DNA of 64,000 nt from RGVD01 sp040403075 (GTDB lineage: Bacteria > Bacteroidota > Bacteroidia > UKL13-3), in the NCBI GenBank assembly GCA_040403075.1, contig JBBALJ010000003.1, forward strand, positions 1 through 64,000, written 5' to 3'. This document shows positions 58,942-64,000 of this stretch, piece by piece; within the stretch, counting starts at the first letter, position 1, and every line of letters starts with the position of its first letter. Made by a program: the position numbers and the translations under genes. Below the pieces are notes generated by a model. That model had not been told where the DNA came from. It saw nothing but the letters and a program-made list of their open reading frames with translations, and made no database searches.

Positions 58942-59282
58942 TATCTTCCACCTCTTAGTTGTTTCATTTCATCTTTGTAGTTTCCAATATCCAATGGATC
59001 TGGAACTAGTCCCCACTCAAGTCTTTGCTTTTGATGCTCAAAGTCTTCGTCGCTAATTTTCCGCCTAGAGGAAAGAAACTTAGGCCCGCCTTCATATATG
59101 CCGTATGAGCGAACTTCTCTAGCCAAAGCATTCATTCTTGATCGGTTGTTCTTTTTTGACGTGACTGAAAGGAAGTTGCCATCATCGTCTCCAATCCATC
59201 TGCCGTCTGGCATTTCCCAGACATATATACCTAAAGTAGATTCTTCGTCTAAAACTTTATGATTGAGCTTTTTAATATCCAT
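58941..59282 (-). CDS. Small conserved-type protein before the portal
   Basis: A 113-residue protein with YVWEMPDGRWIGDDDGNFLSV and a C-terminal SDEDFEHQKQRLEWGLVPDPLD. Similar short proteins precede portals in actinophages, but no role is known to me. No ribosome site; the ATG lies 8 nt after TAGAAT, so it may be leaderless. Confidence 0.6.
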   Translation of the reverse strand: MDIKKLNHKVLDEESTLGIYVWEMPDGRWIGDDDGNFLSVTSKKNNRSRMNALAREVRSYGIYEGGPKFLSSRRKISDEDFEHQKQRLEWGLVPDPLDIGNYKDEMKQLRGGR

Positions 59283-59290
59283 AGATTAGT

Positions 59291-59319
59291 ATTCTACCAT
59301 TCTTTCTAAAATAAGTCCA
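59291..59319 (-). promoter_or_regulatory. Promoter for the portal operon (possibly leaderless)
   Basis: TGGACT (59314-59319), 17-bp spacer, TAGAAT (59291-59296), 8 nt to the ATG at 59282. Confidence 0.45.
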
Positions 59320-59343
59320 GACTTTGTCAGGCTAATGTTCAAA

Positions 59344-61092
59344 TTATACTGTTTGAATGACTACCCATTCATTATTGTAATATCTTGTGTCTGATTCTGT
59401 CAGGGTAACGGTCTGATCATTTACTGTTAGTAGGGGCTTTCCAACATAGGCGTTATAGTGGTTAAGGCATATAATAGAAGTTATTTCTTTCTCATATATG
59501 GCTATTACGTTATATAGGTTTGAGGGTGAGCCAGAAACATTATAATTCATTCTGATTGTAGTAGAAATTGGATTGGTAAATACTATTGTAATAAATGCTG
59601 GCTCATTATTAGCTAAAACTGATGATATTGAGGTTATTGCTGTTTTGTCTATGCCGTTAACATACCAAGCCTGAATATTGGTTTTTGATATTATTCCATT
59701 TGTAGCCCATTTAAACTCTGAAAAATAAGAGCCAGTATCTGGAGCATACAACAAAACATTTGCCTGAGAAATATCTGCTGGAGTCAAAAAGAACTCCATT
59801 GATTTAATTTGTGATGCTGTAGATATATAAAAACCGCTATTTAATTTTGGTCTTATTCCATTCATTTCGTTTCTAGATAAAATTGGATAATTTAATGACC
59901 CTAAATAATAATCTGAAGTTGAAGATATTTTGTCTCCGTAGTTATCTGCATATAAATCATTATTGTTGTAAAAGCTAATTGCAAAAAAAGATAGTCTTGG
60001 GAAATGCTTAGAAGAATCTGAAGTATACATTGTAATTCTAAAATATACTTGGTTAGCCGTACTAAAAGACAATTTAGAATATTGTGGAAGAGGCCTTCCG
60101 TTAACACATGGCAAATAATTTACTCCGTCTATGCTAGACTCAACAGATATTCTTAAATCATTTCTCCACTCAACTTTTGATGTTATAAGACCAATTTGTG
60201 ATGGCAACAAAAAAGAATCTTCAATAATAAATGTCTTTGCTCCTGTAGATGGATAAAAAGATATACACCCTTTTGTTCTATCATAGTAAGTATTATCATC
60301 TACAAAATCTTGCCATTGCTTGTTTATTGGATAAGAGTATTGAAATTGAGTTTTGATCTGTGCGTCGGTTCCAGAAAACAAAACTCCTTGGTCTGGAAAA
60401 ACAACCTGTATTGGTGATGAAGAAATATTTCCTTGTAAATAATGACTTTTTATATTTTCTTCTTTTAGTGCATATCTATATATGGCTGGAGAATCTATTG
60501 TAAATGTATCTAATGATGATTGTGTTGGTCCAATAATAAACGATACATTTGTGTTAGTAAATTTAAAAGAATTTAATTCGGTTGATGCTACTAAGACCCC
60601 GTCAACATATAAAAAAATTGATTTTGGAGAATAGACGCCAACAACGTGCAATACTTTTTTTGAATAAGTTACGGCATGTCTTACTTCATTAAACTCTGCT
60701 CTAAATACAATATCTCCATTTTCCCAATATAATCCAGTGCCACTATTAGTGTCTGCAAATAACCTATTTGGTGTAGCATTATTTGATATGTCTATATAAA
60801 CCCAGGCTTCTATAGTAAAATCATTGTCTGAAGAATATTTTGTTGCCATACCAGGAGTTGTAGTTGCTGCATAGTAATTGTTTGTTATTGGAAATGTTAT
60901 AGTAGATGTACTATTTATCTTTGTTCCACATCCCCCGCCTGGAATTAAAGGAAGAATATTTCGTATTGGAGATCCAGCATATGTACCATTGTTTCCACAT
61001 CCAGAAGAGTCAGATGCAACGGTACCAGAAATTTCGTCAAGCTTCCAAAATCCTATTGGAGAATCTTTAATTACATTCAGGTAATAGGACAT
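59344..61092 (-). CDS. LamG/concanavalin-like virion protein
   Basis: A 582-residue beta-rich protein. Residues 1-220 are a LamG-like fold: PIGFWKLDEISGTVASDSSG..NGTY, then FTIEAWVYIDIS and LHVVGVYSPKSIFLYVDGVLV. Further beta domains follow (230-580). LamG modules bind glycans or proteins; on a phage this would be a head fibre or side fibre near the portal genes. Its upstream neighbour is an oxygenase that ends 8 nt before its start region. Confidence 0.75.
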   Translation of the reverse strand: MSYYLNVIKDSPIGFWKLDEISGTVASDSSGCGNNGTYAGSPIRNILPLIPGGGCGTKINSTSTITFPITNNYYAATTTPGMATKYSSDNDFTIEAWVYIDISNNATPNRLFADTNSGTGLYWENGDIVFRAEFNEVRHAVTYSKKVLHVVGVYSPKSIFLYVDGVLVASTELNSFKFTNTNVSFIIGPTQSSLDTFTIDSPAIYRYALKEENIKSHYLQGNISSSPIQVVFPDQGVLFSGTDAQIKTQFQYSYPINKQWQDFVDDNTYYDRTKGCISFYPSTGAKTFIIEDSFLLPSQIGLITSKVEWRNDLRISVESSIDGVNYLPCVNGRPLPQYSKLSFSTANQVYFRITMYTSDSSKHFPRLSFFAISFYNNNDLYADNYGDKISSTSDYYLGSLNYPILSRNEMNGIRPKLNSGFYISTASQIKSMEFFLTPADISQANVLLYAPDTGSYFSEFKWATNGIISKTNIQAWYVNGIDKTAITSISSVLANNEPAFITIVFTNPISTTIRMNYNVSGSPSNLYNVIAIYEKEITSIICLNHYNAYVGKPLLTVNDQTVTLTESDTRYYNNEWVVIQTV

Positions 61093-61100
61093 TATATATT

Positions 61101-61778
61101 TTAGTCCTCTGGATTTTCATAAAAGAATAAGGGTATACATTCTTTTTGCCCGCTTATAATCTCTAATGAAGCATGTGTAAAATCTTCAGTTGAAGGGAAA
61201 AATATTACACATCCAGCTGATGGCTTGATCTTGATATCTTGTTTGTCAAAATATAGCTCTCCGCCAGTATAGTCATCATTTAAATACATGACGGCTGATA
61301 GAATTGTTGTATTTCCTTCAAATGGATGCAAATCAAAGTGTCTACCCATTAAAGCACCTACCTGATAAATTTTAATATCAAAAACATTTGGTAGGTGTGG
61401 AATATCTGTAATATGCAATTGCTTAAAATACTCTTTTGCTAAAGATGAAGCACATGCCTTAACTTGTTCACACAACGCTATTCCTTGCTTATGGCCTTTA
61501 GATAATGATCTTAAATTATAATCAAAGTTAAATCTTCCAGTTTTTTGCTTACCATATAAAACAGTATTATCATCATTAGCCGCCCAATCAATCCATGGAC
61601 TAATTGGATACTCAATTTCTCCAGTAACACTAGAATCTTGATCTACTAAATAATTATGGTCTATTGAATTTAATTCATTAATAAAATTCTTAGTATTTTC
61701 TATTCCAGATTTAAATATATATATTTTTTCTGCAAGGACTGTCACCTCATCTGTTAAATTTGCTACGTCTATAATCAT
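61101..61778 (-). CDS. 2-oxoglutarate/Fe(II) dioxygenase, Lys at the 2OG-binding position
   Basis: A 225-residue oxygenase of the P4Hc group. Iron site H147-x-D149 (GRHFDLHP) and distal H202 (FTHASLEI). The usual 2-oxoglutarate Arg is K212 (SGQKECIPLFF). Core strand VMYLNDDYTGGELYFDKQD. Either another co-substrate is used or activity is changed. Start overlaps the next oxygenase gene by 4 nt. Confidence 0.85.
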   Translation of the reverse strand: MIIDVANLTDEVTVLAEKIYIFKSGIENTKNFINELNSIDHNYLVDQDSSVTGEIEYPISPWIDWAANDDNTVLYGKQKTGRFNFDYNLRSLSKGHKQGIALCEQVKACASSLAKEYFKQLHITDIPHLPNVFDIKIYQVGALMGRHFDLHPFEGNTTILSAVMYLNDDYTGGELYFDKQDIKIKPSAGCVIFFPSTEDFTHASLEIISGQKECIPLFFYENPED

Positions 61779-62524
61779 TCTTCACCCTTTCCTTTATAAA
61801 TGGGGGCATTTCCTACTGATTTATCTTCAGCCCATTTATCATATTGAACATCTTGTTCTTTTCTAGTTTGAGCTAATTCATCTGCCCAACGTTGTCTTTG
61901 TTCGTCAGTATATTCTATTCTAGCATCATCCCAAAAAGAACCTATTGTGTATCTTTCTCTTTTGACATTCTTAACTTGAGTTACCTCATGCTCATTACCA
62001 TGACCGCCTTTAAATATTGCTATTAAACCTACTTTAGGTTTTATTGCAATATTATAATGTTGGAAATTTAATATGCCACCATCAAAATCATCATTTAAAT
62101 AAAGAAACCCAGCGTATCGACTTCTTTCAAACGCAGTTGGTTTGCCATCCTTAGAATTATCTGAATGAAAATCTGCAAATGCGCCTTCGATCCATTTTTG
62201 AGCATGGTAACTAATTTCTGCAAACCTATGCCCAAAAATATCTTCGCCAGCTTTCTTAAATCTAAATTTTAATCTATTAAAATAATCTTCTGGTAGTCCA
62301 AATTCTGGAAGGGATGGATCTGAATCCCAAAACCCCATTGCAAAGGAGTCATAAAATGAAATTTGATTCCATTTTAATCTGCCAGAATCAACTAATGATT
62401 CTAAATACTTAATCATTGCTTCAGCTTCTTGCTCGGTAATAAAGTTTTCTATTGTAAATACATCATCTTTCCATTCTTTGATGGTTGGATATTTATCTAA
62501 AACTTCTTGACTAAGCGTTGTCAT
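61775..62524 (-). CDS. 2-oxoglutarate/Fe(II) dioxygenase
   Basis: A 249-residue oxygenase with H120-x-D122 (DFHSDNSKDG), H179 (GNEHEVTQV) and R191 (KRERYTIGSFW); core LYLNDDFDGGILNFQHYN. Coupled to oxygenase genes on both sides. A charged C-terminal tail (ARIEYTDEQRQRWADELAQT) is extra compared with the others. Confidence 0.88.
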   Translation of the reverse strand: MTTLSQEVLDKYPTIKEWKDDVFTIENFITEQEAEAMIKYLESLVDSGRLKWNQISFYDSFAMGFWDSDPSLPEFGLPEDYFNRLKFRFKKAGEDIFGHRFAEISYHAQKWIEGAFADFHSDNSKDGKPTAFERSRYAGFLYLNDDFDGGILNFQHYNIAIKPKVGLIAIFKGGHGNEHEVTQVKNVKRERYTIGSFWDDARIEYTDEQRQRWADELAQTRKEQDVQYDKWAEDKSVGNAPIYKGKGEE

Positions 62525-63236
62525 TTTCTTTCAACTTTCTAATTGTCCAGAACCAAGGGGATGTGTATCTTGTTCCTGATATAACTTTATCTACTCCATG
62601 GATATAATTTTTATCTCCTGGGAAAAAATAAACTGCTCTTCTCTTTGGTTTAAATGCAATCTTTTGTCTTGGGAAATGTAATTCTCCACCTTCATAATCT
62701 TCATTTAAATAAAAGATTGTGCCCAAGTCATACCATGGAAAATCATTTTCTGTGCCAGCATCTGGCCCTTCATGGAGCTCTTTGTCTGCATGAGGAAACT
62801 GAAATGTTCCTACTGGCCATCTAACAATTGCTGGATTAGTTGGTTCTGCATCAACAACATTAAAAAACTTTTCAATTTCTGGCTTAAGTCTGCCAATAAT
62901 TGCCCTAAGCATTTCTACAACTTTTGGATCAGCTTTAGTTAAAGTGTCTAGTGTCGCTACTCTGTTTTCCCATGGCCTGTGGTCATAAATAATAGTTCCA
63001 TTTTCATTAAAATGAGATTCTGTTACGTCCCAAATTCTATTATTTCTTGCAAAGTCTTCCAGGAAATCACATTCTTCTTCGGTTAAAAAGTTTTCTATTT
63101 CACCAATCATTTCTGGACCTTCGCCAAAATACCCTGAGGGGGTGATTGATTGTCTTGCTGTTCTTACATCTCTACCATGCTCTAAAGCATCATAATTTTG
63201 AATATTGTCATCACTGATTGTGCTTTCAAATGCCAT
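62511..63236 (-). CDS. 2-oxoglutarate/Fe(II) dioxygenase
   Basis: A 241-residue oxygenase with H149-x-D151 (QFPHADKEL), H213 (NYIHGVDKV) and R223 (SGTRYTSPW); core FYLNEDYEGGELHFPRQ. Highest similarity in layout to prolyl-4-hydroxylase C-domains. Overlaps the next gene by 14 nt. Confidence 0.88.
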   Translation of the reverse strand: MAFESTISDDNIQNYDALEHGRDVRTARQSITPSGYFGEGPEMIGEIENFLTEEECDFLEDFARNNRIWDVTESHFNENGTIIYDHRPWENRVATLDTLTKADPKVVEMLRAIIGRLKPEIEKFFNVVDAEPTNPAIVRWPVGTFQFPHADKELHEGPDAGTENDFPWYDLGTIFYLNEDYEGGELHFPRQKIAFKPKRRAVYFFPGDKNYIHGVDKVISGTRYTSPWFWTIRKLKENDNA

Positions 63237-63244
63237 TGTTGCTC

Positions 63245-63985
63245 CTATTCATAATTCTTTTTTTCCCACGTTTTTTTCTTATAGACTCCGCCATATGGAA
63301 CTCTATATACATCTGTTGTTTCTATGTGCCTATCATACATTTCTTGATTAGTATAATAAATATGTTCTGATGTCCAGTCTTCCCTTTTTATTGGAATTAT
63401 TTGTGCATATGGTGTGCCTTTAGGTATTAGGCCAGAAAATCCTTCTTTTAAGAAAAATGGAGTAAGTCCTGGCATAGTATACTTATCACTGTCTATTATA
63501 CCAGCCACAGTCAAAAAAGGTAAATCAAATCTATTTAAAGGACTTGTAACCAATGCACTATACCCCTTTGGCAATTCTATACCCCAGTTTGGCCACCAAT
63601 GAAAATGTTTAGCGTGATATCCATGTGGATTTACAAATTGTGGCATAGCATGCCTTGCATCACAAAAATCTTTAAATTCGTCATCTATTTTAAGATAAGG
63701 TTCTCCATTATATTGAACAAACATCATATCTGTTGGAGTTCTTAATGTGTATCCAGTACTAAATACATCTAGTAGTGCTGGGCAGGACTTGAAGCCAAGA
63801 GATCTCTCCTCTGGCTCTTGGTGTGGGTATTGAGCTGGTATATACTCTCCATCATCACCTAACCAGTATTTAGTTGCCTTATTCCACCATTCTGGCATAA
63901 ACTTCTTTATTGGTACAGGTATAAACTCTTTATATTCTTCTTTATTATTATATGGTCTAGCAGAACCAAACTTAATTTTTGGCAT
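63245..63985 (-). CDS. DUF6065-like protein
   Basis: A 246-residue protein with GYSALVTSPLNRFDLPFLTVAGIIDSDKY, GLIPKGTPYAQIIPIKRE and an N-terminal AKHFHWWPNWGIELP pattern. This recalls a poorly characterised phage/bacterial family (DUF6065) with a cupin-like or jelly-roll build. ATG 63985 is chosen because AGGA lies 8 nt before it; a TTG at 64000 is the only other option. It heads the oxygenase cluster. Confidence 0.6.
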   Translation of the reverse strand: MPKIKFGSARPYNNKEEYKEFIPVPIKKFMPEWWNKATKYWLGDDGEYIPAQYPHQEPEERSLGFKSCPALLDVFSTGYTLRTPTDMMFVQYNGEPYLKIDDEFKDFCDARHAMPQFVNPHGYHAKHFHWWPNWGIELPKGYSALVTSPLNRFDLPFLTVAGIIDSDKYTMPGLTPFFLKEGFSGLIPKGTPYAQIIPIKREDWTSEHIYYTNQEMYDRHIETTDVYRVPYGGVYKKKTWEKKNYE

Positions 63986-64000
63986 TATTATTTTCCTCAA

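Noticed and set aside
1..64000. Prophage or lysogeny module
   Set aside because: I find no integrase, excisionase with att site, or CI-like repressor in the window.

Overview
This window is part of an AT-rich double-stranded DNA phage genome of siphovirus type (long tail). I see an HK97-fold capsid, an HK97-type portal, a prohead protease, a G/GT tail-chaperone pair with a -1 frameshift site, and a 2154-residue tape measure. The CHAP endolysin, the leaderless and extended -10 promoters and the tail-protein style suggest a Gram-positive, probably actinobacterial host. The low GC content would fit a small-genome freshwater actinobacterium; that host guess is inference. No integrase, repressor or partition gene is visible, so a lytic life style is likely.

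Almost every gene lies on the minus strand, so transcription runs from high to low coordinates. In that order: (1) 61.1-64 kb, a DUF6065-like protein and three 2-oxoglutarate/Fe(II) oxygenases; (2) 54.4-61.1 kb, a LamG protein, portal, protease-scaffold fusion, capsid and a Rho-N-like protein; (3) 32.2-54.4 kb, connectors, tail terminator, tail tube, chaperones, tape measure, tail tip and fibre proteins; (4) 19-32.1 kb, replication and recombination: metallophosphoesterase, DnaB-like helicase, DnaG-like primase, zinc-finger ssDNA-binding protein, DnaE polymerase, MazG, RecA, Cas4/RecB-like nuclease and RuvC-like resolvase, with many very small zinc-binding or membrane genes between them; (5) 14.3-19 kb, a GT32 glycosyltransferase, methyltransferase, NMAD1-like protein and both terminase subunits, about 40 kb from the portal; (6) 5.2-14.1 kb, a surface-glycan island with three GT61 glycosyltransferases, a nucleotidyltransferase-HAD fusion, cupin, GDPD, two SGNH hydrolase-like proteins and a carbamoyltransferase; (7) 0-5.2 kb, four tRNAs in all (three here, one at 11.5 kb), two plus-strand oxygenases, the endolysin, another oxygenase, a homoserine-dehydrogenase-like fragment, a thermonuclease, an FmdB zinc ribbon and a secreted Ala/Thr/Val-rich protein cut by the window edge.

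The non-coding DNA is compact and rich in signals. Many gaps carry a TGnTATAAT extended -10, some with a TTG-type -35 about 17 bp upstream. At least five genes have their ATG only 6-8 nt after the -10, so their mRNAs are probably leaderless. Hairpin terminators follow the capsid, tail-tube and ssDNA-binding-protein genes, and the first two are followed by new promoters. At 32.15-32.21 kb a promoter, a 7-bp inverted-repeat operator and a terminator-like hairpin together separate the structural block from the replication block.

The most unusual content is six prolyl-4-hydroxylase-like oxygenases in two clusters together with the glycan island, the promoter/attenuator at 32.2 kb, the terminator-promoter overlap at 26.88 kb, and two tRNA genes whose 5' ends overlap upstream protein-coding ends.
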